A stretch of 64,000 nt of DNA from Diphasiastrum complanatum. Its lineage: Eukaryota > Streptophyta > Lycopodiopsida > Lycopodiales > Lycopodiaceae. The notes beneath the pieces are model-generated. The model was given only the letters and a program-made list of their open reading frames with translations, did not search any database and had not been told where the DNA came from. Shown one piece after another: positions 55,463 to 64,000 of the stretch (within the stretch, counting starts at the first letter, position 1; each line of letters begins with the position of its first letter). The DNA is taken from positions 33,406-97,405 of the forward strand of contig MU831902.1 in NCBI GenBank assembly GCA_029204225.1, in the 5' to 3' direction. A program made the translations under genes and the position numbers.

Positions 55463-55590
55463 ATGGATTCCCAAGGGAGAGCCAGTCCCATCGTGGACGT
55501 GCTCGATGGAGCCAACTACCATATGTGGAAATTTAAGATGAAAATGTGCTAATGCCTAAGGAGTTGTATGATGTTGTTGTAAAATTTTTT
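55463..55590 (+). pseudogene. gag: Copia gag N-terminus, truncated
   Basis: MDSQGRASPIVDVLDGANYH is followed by MWKFKMK, a frameshift, then LMPKELYDVVVKF: the first ~40 residues of the same Gag type as at 1878 and 56688. It breaks off near 55590 into a low-complexity, CTTCGCC-rich region. Confidence 0.8.
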
Positions 55591-56544
55591 ATGCTCAGTC
55601 TTAAACAAATCGTTCAAGTAATGAGCATCCTGAAAAACGAAGGTCAGCTACATGTTTCGGACCTTCACATTTTTTTCCCTTTGAGATTTTTTTGCCTTAA
55701 CCATTTTTTAGGCACCTTCGCCTTATTCGCCCTTTTTCGTGCCTTCACGAAAAATGTGGCACACTGGCCAGAATGACTTAGAAACCATTTCTGGACCACC
55801 TTCGCCTTTTTTCGCCCCTTCACAAAAAATGCAACAGAGTGGCCAAAATGCCTTAGATATCATTTTAAGACACCCTCAACTTTTTCGGCTTTCTCGCTGC
55901 CTTTAGTCTAAGGCAACTTCGGCTTTTTCGCTGCCTTTAGTCTAAGGCACCTTTGGCTTCTTCGTTGTCTTTAGTCTAAGGCACTTTTTGGTTTTTTTGC
56001 CTTCAGTCTAAGGCCGCCTCCATGATTTACATACCTTAAGTCTAAGGGCACCTTCAAGATTTGCATACCTTCAATCTAAAGGCACCTTCGGGTTTTTCGC
56101 ATTTTTGCTACATTGGCAGACCGACGTTGACAACTTATCATCAACCCTAAAATAGCTGGAGAAACAAATATCCAAAGGGTAGTTACCAACTTTGTATAGA
56201 TGCAAAACTGGAGTAAATGGCAGTTAAGGCATAAGATATTTTTCCTCTCGATAGCTGAATCAAGCTATGTAAGTGTTAATTGAATTTCTCTTTCAATCAA
56301 AGTTTTTCTGTAGCCAGCATTATCATGCTCAACAAGCTGAAGTTATTACTTCAAGCTATTGTACTCATTATTGATATTAATCAGAGTGCAATTTTTGTCT
56401 CACTACTGCGTCATTCATTTGCGCATTTTGTATGAATTTTTCTTCTTGAATATCTCTGTTGCTAACTATTGTGTTCCATTCCTACACACCTACGCTCAAA
56501 TCCTCGAGCTTCCGATGCAACTCACACCCCACGGTTTTACAACA
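55591..56544 (+). repeat. Probable 5' LTR of the copia element at 56545-63005
   Basis: Ends GGTTTTACAACA directly before TTGTATCAGAGC. The left border is uncertain and no 3' LTR survives. Words such as TTTTTCGCC recall the F1 LTRs. Confidence 0.45.
55880..56100 (+). repeat. Degenerate ~35 bp tandem repeat
   Basis: CTTTAGTCTAAGGCACCTTC-like units followed by GGCTTTTTCG recur about six times, from 55905 to 56090, with growing divergence to the right. They lie in what is probably the 5' LTR of the element whose primer site is at 56545. Confidence 0.7.
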
Positions 56545-56556
56545 TTGTATCAGAGC
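56545..56556 (+). promoter_or_regulatory. Primer-binding site
   Basis: TTGTATCAGAGC, one mismatch to TGGTATCAGAGC, directly after an ACAACA LTR end. Confidence 0.75.
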
Positions 56557-56687
56557 GGGCATTTCAGTAATCTGCATTTCTACTACGGATTATCAGTCTT
56601 GTTTCTATCAAGACATCATTCTAGAAAATGCGCAGCCAATAGTATTCCGACAGTCGTTGTTTCTACCAACGATCTCATTCAACCAAA

Positions 56688-57308
56688 ATGGATCCATCAT
56701 CTAGTTCATCTCTCATTGACAAACTCGATGGAGATAACTACCATCTCTGGAAATTCAAGATGAAGGTTATACTTCTAGCCAAAGAACTATGGGACATCAT
56801 TGATGGCACAGAGCTCAAACCAGAAGGTGATGCAGCCGCCATCACCAAGTGGAGACTGAGAGATGACAAAGCATTTGCCATGATCATCCTCAACATCACG
56901 GATACTCAAATCAGCCACATACATGCTGCTCAGACTGCTAAGGATGCATGGGACATCTTAGTGACTCTCTACGACATTAGAGACGTTACGTCCAAGCTTC
57001 ATCTGAGGAAGAAATTCTTCACCCTCAGAATGTCTGATGCAGATAGTGTTTTGAGTCACCTCAACACGTTCAAAAATCTTATGGAGCAGATGACTGCAAC
57101 TAGCTCAGTCATAGAAGATTCTAATGCACTCATGACTCTATTATCGAGTCTACGTGAAGCCTACAAAAATTGGGTAATGACAATTTCTACCCAGGAGCAC
57201 CTCACTCTATCAAGAGTAATTTCACTGCTCCTACAAGAGGAGATCAGAAGATCAGCATCCTCCTCAGACTCAGGATCCGATCCTCAAGATCTGTATTCAA
57301 AAAATTAG
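56688..57308 (+). CDS. gag: Copia Gag without zinc knuckle
   Basis: ATG 56688 starts MDPSSSSSLIDKLDGDNYHL; 206 residues covering the UBN2 core (WKFKMKVILLAKELWDII, AFAMIILNITDTQISHI, AWDILVTLYDIRDVTSKLHL, FKNLMEQMTATSSVIEDSNA, LLSSLREAYKNWVMTIS), ending YSKN at TAG. The core is intact, but the ~30 residues between it and the protease (KFRSKRSTKSGS, then NMQSGPNSG) contain no Cys-His knuckle, unlike the other Gags here. A stop codon also follows NSG at 57388. Small knuckle-less Gag could be primary or a deletion. It is the model for the broken gag copies at 1878 and 55463. Confidence 0.85.
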   Translation: MDPSSSSSLIDKLDGDNYHLWKFKMKVILLAKELWDIIDGTELKPEGDAAAITKWRLRDDKAFAMIILNITDTQISHIHAAQTAKDAWDILVTLYDIRDVTSKLHLRKKFFTLRMSDADSVLSHLNTFKNLMEQMTATSSVIEDSNALMTLLSSLREAYKNWVMTISTQEHLTLSRVISLLLQEEIRRSASSSDSGSDPQDLYSKN

Positions 57309-57394
57309 AAGTTTAGATCCAAGAGATCTACAAAGTCAGGCTCTATTGACAAGAAGAGCAACATGCAGTCTGGACCAAATTCCGGTTAAGAAGA

Positions 57395-59458
57395 TGAAGC
57401 AGCTTTCATGACCAAAGTTGGAGAACAACACGATATTGATTCCTGGTATCTAGACTCCGGAGCAACTCAACACATGACTCACCATCGCGACTGGTTCAAG
57501 GACTATAAGTCATTCACCCACTCTCGAGTTATGCAACTTGGAGACAACTCATCACATTCAATCAAAGGTGAAGGAACAGTCAGAGTTGAATTCAAAAGAA
57601 GTGAAGTCAAGTTGTTGTCGAACGTTCTCCACATTCCAAATATGACCAAGAATCTGCTCTAAGTTAGCAAAATCACCGATTCAGGTCAGAGGGTCGAATT
57701 CGATACAGACGGTTGCACAATTCTTGATAAATCTCGGAAGGTTCTAGCCTATGGAAGAATAAATAGCTATCTTTACAAACTTAGCCATTGCTATTCTTCT
57801 AACAGTCAATATCTTCACACAACCACTTCTAAATCAACTGATATGATGTGGCATTTCAGACTTGGCCATCTTAACTTCAACAGTATTCAGCAAATGTCAG
57901 CTCAGAGTCTAGTACAAGATCTGCCTTCTGTCAGCAAGCCAACTTCTCCATGCGAAAGCTGTATTATCAGCAAGCATGCTAGAAGCCCCTTCAGTTCAGA
58001 CTCAGTTTATACTTCCAAGGGCTTGCTTGACCTTGTACATAGACATTTGTGGCCCCATGCAGACTGTTTCCACAAGGGGATCTCTCTATTTTCTAACCTG
58101 CATCACGACTTCTCTCGAAGAACTGCAACCTACTATGTGAAGAACAAATCCGAAGCATTCAAGTTCTTCAAGCAGTTCAAGGCATCTGCAGAAAACCAGA
58201 CCCAGAGAAAAATCAAGGCTCTACGCACAGATGGAGGGGGAGAGTACATCTCCACAGAATTCATGGAGTTCTGCAAGGCCAACGGGATACATCAACAATA
58301 TACAACCAGCTACTCACCTCAGTCCAATGGTGTAGCTGACGGAAGAATCGGACATGCATCAAAAGTGCCAAGAGCATGATGGCCCATGCCTCTCTTCCAA
58401 AGAAATTTTGGGCAGAAGCTGTTACTACAGCTGCCTATTTGCAGAATCGATCCATCACCAAAGCCCTGAATGGCAAGACACCTTATGAGGTGTGGACAGG
58501 ATCAAAACCATCACTCAAACATGTTCAAGTGTTTGGATGCATCGCTTTCATTCAGATCCTTGAAAATCTAAGAAGAAAGCTGGATGATAAGAGCAGGAAG
58601 ACGATCTTCATCGGCTATTTCCCAAATCACAAGGCATACAAGCTCTACAATTTGGATACCGAGAAGGCATTCACTAGTAGAGATGTCATTTTTGTGAAAG
58701 ACCAGTTCATCTACCACAAAGGAAAAGCTGTTGATAATTATGACCCAAGGATCGAGCAACCAGACAATTTTGATCCAAGAATTCAACTGCTGAATAACGA
58801 CAACGACTCAGAAAATGAGTCAAAACCTCAACGAGTCAACGCACATCAAAGGACCGAAGTTCAACCAAGAAGGTCGAACAGGTCCAGACAGCCTCCATCC
58901 AAATTTATGGATGATCTGGCCTGCTACTTTGTGCAAGAACCAAACACCGTTTCTGAGGCAATGTCTACTCCTGATGCTGGCCAGTGGAAAGTAGCGATGG
59001 ACACCAAATTTGATTCTCTGATGGAGAATCAAACATGGACATTTACTGAGTTGCCAAAGGGCCAAAAACCAATTATGGATATTCAAGACGAAGTACGACG
59101 CTAAAGAAAGGCTAAATCGTTACAAGGCCAGGCTAGTCGCCAAAGGCTTTTTTCAGATTTTAGATCTGGATTATTCAGAAACCTTCAGCCCAGTTGTCAA
59201 ACATGCTTCGATCTACCTACTCCTCTTCTTTGCAGCCGCAGCAGATCTTGAAGTCCACCAGATGGATGTCCAGACCGCTTTCCTCAATGGAATCATCAAA
59301 GAGGAGATCTATATGACACAGCCATAGGGATACAAACTCAACGGCAAGCAACAGCACCTTGTATGCAAAATTTACAAGGCGCTCTATGGGCTGAAACAGT
59401 CACCCAGAGTTTGGTTCTAGAAGATCAACACATTTCTGATAGAGAATGGTTTTATTCC
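57395..59458 (+). pseudogene. pol: Copia Pol, 5' part: protease, integrase, RT fingers
   Basis: Protease WYLDSGATQHMTHH and LLSNVLHIPNMTKNLL then stop; pre-integrase MMWHFRLGHLNFNSI with CESC. In integrase the first Asp motif reads LVHRHLW (Asp lost), the second RTDGGGEY (kept), and the Glu motif VAERKN reads VADGRI (lost by frameshift). A new frame at 58376 gives KKFWAEAVTTAAYLQNRS, KLDDKSRKTIFIGY and SRDVIFVKD, then a linker. RT: ENQTWTFTELPKGQKPI, stop, RYKARLVAKGFF, DLEVHQMDVQTAFLNG, stop after [18 protein letters not shown], stop. The sequence is interrupted in NGFI(P) by the LTR insertion at 59459 and continues at 62172. Confidence 0.93.
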
Positions 59459-59722
59459 TGTCAGAAATCAATGATAAACTTCATTGTTACACTTCCTAGT
59501 TATTGTTTACGATATACTTTATTACTAGCTGTAACTAGCCATAGGCTAGTCTAGTAGTCTACTCCTAGGTTCTCCCTCTCTATCAGGGTTCAGGGTTTAT
59601 ATGTACATTTTACATTCAGTATGTGTTAGTGTGATAGAGTGATATTGCGTGTTCTTCTTCTGTCTCCCTACTTGGTGATTGCTTATGGTGAATGCTTGAT
59701 GTTGTATTTCTGATTGTTAACA
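59459..59722 (+). repeat. 5' LTR of the short non-autonomous element
   Basis: TGTCAGAAATCAATG...GATTGTTAACA. The first bases have diverged from the TGTTAAAAATC start of the 3' copy. TTTATATG near 59597 is TATA-like. Confidence 0.9.
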
Positions 59723-59734
59723 TAGTATCAGAGC
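59723..59734 (+). promoter_or_regulatory. Primer-binding site
   Basis: TAGTATCAGAGC, one mismatch to the initiator tRNA-Met site, directly after the LTR. Confidence 0.88.
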
Positions 59735-60265
59735 TACGATAGTCTTGCGTGCTTGATCAGTGGATACAGCTTGTCACAAGCTCTGCAACGAAGTGAGAAA
59801 GTCCTTCACAGGAGGTGAAAGCTTGGAGAGACAAAAACGGCTGGAAGAAATCCTTCTTGATGTACTTTGCAGGTATTGGAGCTCATAGTTATTAGTGGGA
59901 AACGAAGACATAGTCCCGGAGGCATCAAAAAGGCCAGAGTAGCATCAGACAGATTGAAAATCTGTTGAGTGGGAGAAGTTTTACAGTATTTTTTTTTGTC
60001 TTTGTGAAAAGTGTCATTTGTCAGAGAGTTGTGCCAAGAAATCTCTCATTTGTTTGTTTGGGGTACGGCAAATCACACCAGACAGTGTCTAGTACTGCCA
60101 TTTAGAGCTTTGAGGCTTCATACCTTTCACATTACTGATATCTGTCTGTTTGAACGATCACTTGTTTCGAAATCTAAGCAAAGAGGAGGAGGCGTAGCCG
60201 CTATGCCGAAGTAGGGAATTTGGAATATTCCCTCGAAAGTTCTTATATTCTCTCTTTTCTTTCGT

Positions 60266-60505
60266 ACCAATATCGGATCTAAGCGCGCTAGCTGAAGAGA
60301 AACCCGAGCAGTCGTACATCCACACTCCACTCCGATATTGTCCGTACCGATATCGGATCCAAGCGCACGAGCTAAAGAAAATTCCGAGCAGTTGTACATC
60401 CGCGCTCCAGTCCGATATCGCATGCTCCAATATCGGATCCACACACACAAGTTAAAGAGAATCCTGAGCAGCCGTACTTCCACGCTCCATTCCGATATCA
60501 TGTGT
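60266..60505 (+). repeat. Three tandem copies of an 80 bp repeat
   Basis: Units at 60266-60345, 60346-60425 and 60426-60505. Each begins ACC(A/G)ATATCGGATC, passes GAGCAG(T/C)(C/T)GTAC and ends TCCGATAT(C/T)G or similar. The CGATATCGG/CCGATATC words within each unit are self-complementary, so the array can also fold. Confidence 0.92.
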
Positions 60506-60556
60506 ATAACTAGAAAAATATACAATTCTGTGGTGTGATAATTACTTGATCTAGAC

Positions 60557-60727
60557 TCATCTATTCAGTGATGTTGTCATAGGCATTTCTTCTATGCCAT
60601 CCACCCAGGGGAAGAGTCCTTCACCCTTGAGTATCAAAGATGTCTTAACTTTCCAGGCTAGAAAGTTAGATCTTGAAAAATTAGGTATAGTGCAGATCTT
60701 GTTCTGCATGCTGCTGATTGAAGCCAT
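60557..60727 (-). pseudogene. gag: Antisense copia Gag N-terminus
   Basis: Minus strand from ATG 60727: MASISSMQNKICTIPNFSRS then NFLAWKVKTSLILKGEGLFP and WVDG, the copia Gag start (NFxAWKxKxxxxLxxEGL). It stops after 56 codons at 60557. It sits the expected ~100 bp inside the antisense primer site at 60829, so it is the 5' end of a minus-oriented copia element lodged in the short LTR element. Confidence 0.75.
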
Positions 60728-60828
60728 TGCTTCTTGAAGTCTGTTTTTCTTGTGGTTTGGTTGATTGTCTGAATGCTTGGCCTCCTGGATCTGCTAGCTT
60801 CTCGGCTATGTCAGAATATGACAGGGTG

Positions 60829-60840
60829 GCTCTGATACCA
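60829..60840 (-). promoter_or_regulatory. Primer-binding site, minus strand
   Basis: GCTCTGATACCA is the exact complement of TGGTATCAGAGC. One base separates it from the LTR starting at 60842 (TGTTGGGAG on the plus strand). Confidence 0.88.
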
Positions 60841-60841
60841 C

Positions 60842-61507
60842 TGTTGGGAGTCAAGCGGTGCTCCGATACGAATGATGAGAATTGTGAGAAGAAAATTCAC
60901 GAAACATTTGCGACTCTCTTTCGAGATTCGGATGGAGTTCAGATGCGTTCGCTGGGCACTGCCAGCTGAAACACTCCTACAATCCTCCAGAGGGTAGTCA
61001 AGAACTACTGATCTACGTTCATAAAATTAATATAGCATTTGACTTCATTTCAACCAAGGTGCGGAATTCAAAGGGAACAAGAAAACACAGACATATTAAA
61101 ATAAACAGCATAAGCATTCGACATCAAGGATCAGACACAACCAGAAAATAATCTATATTGTTTTCTCTAATTTCTTCAGGGCACTGCATGCGAATCCACG
61201 CAGTGCATGGCGTGAGAGAAGCACGACCCTCTCACGAGTAGTAGTCTCGCTTCACTAGCGGACAAATGGATCTTCTGATCCTAGACAGAATTGTGTTCTC
61301 GCAACGCAGGCGGAGCTTCTGTCTATGTTCGTCTTGATTGCTTACTTGGTTACAACACTGTGTAACCTATTGATAAATGTCAAAGCATTATTCAGTAAGT
61401 ACAGTCTCTCTATGCAAATCTAAGATTAGAGTGATTAACCATCTACAACTAACTAGAGAATTACAAGAGTGGCAGTTTAGCCACGACCTAAGGAGTATCT
61501 GCTGACA
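60842..61507 (-). repeat. Antisense copia 5' LTR
   Basis: About 666 bp whose plus strand runs TGTTGGGAG to TGCTGACA, i.e. TGTCAGCA...CCCAACA in its own orientation, next to the minus-strand primer site. The right border is inferred from the TG/CA ends only. No matching 3' LTR in the window. Confidence 0.6.
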
Positions 61508-61908
61508 TCATGTCCATCATGTCAGATCTCTGTACTTCTGGTACTGTGCGTGATTTCTGGTGGTACTCCTTAGAGCGTGAGGATAGAACGGGTTTCGTTT
61601 CCACGTTGGTTTCGTTTACCTCGTCCGCCTTTCTCTCGTATAGGACCCGCAAGGAAATCTTGTTCGTGGATCCTTCGTGTTTGCGAACCGTTCGTGTTCA
61701 CGAACTATTGGTCTTCGTCTTCATTGACTTTCTTGTTCGCAAAACTCTTCGTGTTTCGTGTCTTCAGATGTTCAAGTTCGCGAATATGTTCGTCAATCGA
61801 GGGGCCGTAAGCTAGCAAGGCTTTGTTTCTTCATTAGGTAGATGTAAATTTGAAAAGTTTCGTACTCTTCTAGGAATAGACGAAGGTAATTTTATCATTG
61901 AGGGAGAG

Positions 61909-62171
61909 TGTTAAAAATCAATGATAAACTTCATTGTTACACTTCCTAGTTACTGTTTACGATGTACTTTATTACTAGCTGTAACTAGCCGTAGGCTAGT
62001 CTAGTAGTCTACTCCTAGTTCTCCCTCTCTATTAGGGTTCAGGGTTTATATGTACATTTTACATTCAGTATGTGTTAGTGTGATAGAGTGATATTGCATG
62101 TTCTTCTTTTGTCTCCCTACTTTGTGATTGCTTATGGTGAATGCTTGATGTTGCATTTCTGATTGTTAACA
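61909..62171 (+). repeat. 3' LTR of the short non-autonomous element
   Basis: TGTTAAAAATCAATG...GATTGTTAACA, 263 bp, after a polypurine tract and before ATTCC. Confidence 0.92.
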
Positions 62172-63005
62172 ATTCCAAACTCGGCAGACTCGAATGTCTA
62201 CTTCAAGTTTGTATCAGATTACTTCATCATCATCACTCTCTATATAGATGATACACTCTTATTCAGTAACAATCTAAATCTGATGAAGGATACAAAATGC
62301 ATGTTGGCCCAGGAATACAAGATGACTACTGACATGGTCCAGCCCACTATTGTCTTGGAATCCAAATCCAATGAGATCAACCCAGCAGACTGATCTTTAT
62401 CAGTCAGCAACGATATCTTAATAACGTGCTAGAAAAGTATGGAATGGCCAACTGTAAACCAAGTCACTTTCCACCGGCCCTAGACTAAAGTTATCAAAGG
62501 AACAATCTCCTCAAACTTAGGGCAAAAAAGGAGGAGATGAAGCGCTACCCATTTCAGTTTATAATCGGCTCACTGATGTACGCAATGATCTGCACGCGAC
62601 CAAACCTTGCATATTCGATCAATACAATCAGTCAGTTTCTATCAAATCCAGGCTTAACTCATTGGAAGGCAGCAACAAAGGTCATGAAGTACATCCAAAC
62701 AATGAAAACTCTCAGCATCTGCTATGGAGGCAACCATACTACCAACATCCTTGAAGCCTACACAGATACGAATTGGGCAGGAGATGTCGACACCAAAAAA
62801 TCAACTTCTGGATTTGTATTTTTATACAACCAAGGCCCAATCTCATGGAACAGCTGGAGGCAGACCTCAGTTGCATTATCATCAATGGAATTCGAATACA
62901 TAGCTGCCACCAATGCAACCAAATAGGCGATTTGGCTAAGGCAACTACTTGCAGACATCAACCTTGCACAACCACTTCCTACAACAATCTATTGTGACAA
63001 AAGGC
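62172..63005 (+). pseudogene. pol: Copia Pol, 3' part: RT catalytic region and RNase H
   Basis: Continues from 59458: PNSADSNVYFKFVSDYF, then LYIDDTLLF (the YVDD box as YIDD; both Asp kept), followed by stops and a frame change near 62400-62530. The last frame gives IIGSLMYAMICTRPNLAYSI, THWKAATKVMKYIQTMKTL, AYTDTNWAGDVDTKKSTSGF, QGPISWNSWRQTSVALSSME, a stop after NATK, AIWLRQLLADINLA and IYCDK. It breaks off near 63005 before the last RNase H Asp; no 3' LTR. Confidence 0.92.
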
Positions 63006-64000
63006 TCTCATAGATCATCTTAATCACCAAATAGGTCCTACGAACACTGCCCGAACCGTAAAACCAAATTGTGCATGCACTCGTGTCACCACCAAACTCT
63101 GAAGGAGTTCTTCCTTCCAAAATTCAATGAAGCATTAGAGGAGTTCTAAATCCAAAAGGACCCTTTGTAAAGACTCTCTTTTATATTTTTTCTCAAATTT
63201 TATTACATATGGCCCCAATCAAAACACTCAAATTTGAAATCTATGTAACGCAGCTCATTCAAATTTAAATAACTAATAAAATGTTTTCTTAATAACAACG
63301 TCGAGGGGCAGCCCGCAAGCATTACATGTTATCCATAGCATAATATCCAATTTATCATTTAAAATAAGTATGACTTTCTAACCATAGCTCCGATTGAGAC
63401 AAAAATGATGACCGTTGGAAAGCCTTGACAAGAGCTTTCCAACGATATCCTACATGACCCTACTTTCGAGCTACTATTCAAAAGTTATAGCCAGTCAAAG
63501 TTTTCGAAAGAAACTCAATATCGCTTATGTGCGACCATAGAGTACCTTCTCACTGAGAGGATGTTCTGATTCGCATACAAAAGCAATATTTGGTTAAGAA
63601 GGTCCTTCAATCCACGCAAGGAAGAGATATTGGGTCTTTTGAAATTTTGATTGGCTATAACATTTGAACAGTAACTCAAACTAGGTCGGTGTAAAGATAT
63701 CGTTAAAAAATCTCTCAAGTCGAGCGCTTTACAAGGATATAATTTTTCATCTCAATCGAAGGTACAGTTAAAAAGTTATACTATTTTTAATGAACTACAA
63801 TATAATGTACATAGAATGGTTTAGCATTGAAAATAGTGCAAGCAAAAATGAAAAAGCACTTGGGGCAGAAAATGAATTTATTTTGGTAAATTATATAATA
63901 ACTTTGTCAATCTACATGGCATTCCTTATGGGGTCCTTTTTTGGATTCAAAAATTTTTCTAATGAACTATTCACATCATTAGAATCAGAGGAGTGGAATC
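63006..64000. other. Unassigned sequence with one strong hairpin
   Basis: No gene seen. CGTTGGAAAGC (63413-63423) and GCTTTCCAACG (63434-63444) form a perfect 11 bp stem with a 10 nt loop. The surrounding sequence resembles generic noncoding plant repeats, but I cannot place it. Confidence 0.5.

Larger units (their letters stand above)
59459..62171 (+). mobile_element. Short non-autonomous LTR element nested in copia RT
   Basis: Target duplication ATTCC at 59454-59458 and 62172-62176. LTRs of about 264 bp (59459-59722; 61909-62171) differ at around ten positions plus a 1 bp indel. It has a primer site at 59723 and a polypurine tract TTGAGGGAGAG (61898-61908). The 2.2 kb interior has no gag-pol in the sense direction. 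Instead it holds three 80 bp tandem repeats and an antisense copia 5' end (60557-61507). Removing one ATTCC restores the RT reading through GFIPNSADSNVYF. It depends on proteins in trans. Confidence 0.93.

Noticed and set aside
60127-60525. Minus-strand ORF of 132 codons
   Set aside because: It is formed by the three 80 bp tandem repeats, whose length and phase keep frames open by chance; no domain motifs.
61510-61815. 101-codon plus-strand ORF
   Set aside because: Arg/Phe/Ser-rich from TTCGTG-type low-complexity sequence; no family motifs.

Overview
The window looks like intergenic DNA from a large, repeat-rich plant nuclear genome. The evidence is a dense pile of Ty1/copia LTR retrotransposons primed by initiator tRNA-Met (TGGTATCAGAGC-type sites), chromovirus-like Ty3/gypsy relics, and a TNP2-type CACTA transposase relic. 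I see no certain single-copy host gene, rRNA, tRNA, CRISPR array or bacterial-style operon. The lineage cannot be fixed from sequence alone.

Layout. 1-7.3 kb: three copies of one ~1.2 kb LTR family around decayed copia gag/pol pieces, then a separate RNase H fragment. 7.3-11 kb: an antisense copia pol relic and unassigned DNA. 11-12.3 kb: antisense gene A copy 1 (unknown family, introns visible). 12.8-14.0 kb: antisense CACTA TNP2 relic. 14.07-16.4 kb: 5' LTR, leader and open gag of a copia element, cut short by a coding-poor, minus-oriented LTR derivative (16.4-21.4 kb) carrying a GA microsatellite. 21.5-22.6 kb: more copia scraps. 22.6-32.3 kb: gene B copy 1 (unknown, possibly transposase-like), split by an apparently complete copia element (23904-30336) with one 1317-codon ORF and a TTGGA target duplication. 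32-34.2 kb: an antisense ORF, palindromes, a gypsy fragment and a proline-rich ORF. 34.4-41.4 kb: antisense gene A copy 2, split by a non-autonomous LTR element (35018-40726) with LTRs identical by eye and an ATATA duplication. 41.7-43 kb: chromovirus integrase/chromodomain relic and LTR start. 45.1-53.6 kb: gene B copy 2, antisense, split by a decayed copia element (45456-51398, GTTAT duplication). 53.9-63 kb: TC microsatellite, a gag fragment and a further copia relic whose RT is split by a 2.7 kb non-autonomous LTR element (59459-62171, ATTCC duplication), which itself contains an antisense copia 5' end.

How it fits together: the complete copia element is the only plausible source of a full set of retrotransposition proteins here. 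The 5.7 kb non-autonomous element keeps the same gag start motif, primer-binding-site type and related LTR ends, so it may be mobilised in trans (inference). Most interesting are: (i) its unusual ORF, a gag start joined directly to a zinc knuckle followed by two diverged copies of a ~180-residue unit; (ii) gene families A and B, unrecognised, each present twice and each broken by recent LTR insertions; (iii) two unrelated copia elements that landed 29 bp apart in equivalent positions of the two gene B copies; (iv) an array of inverted ~21 bp motifs upstream of gene B that looks like transposon subterminal repeats.
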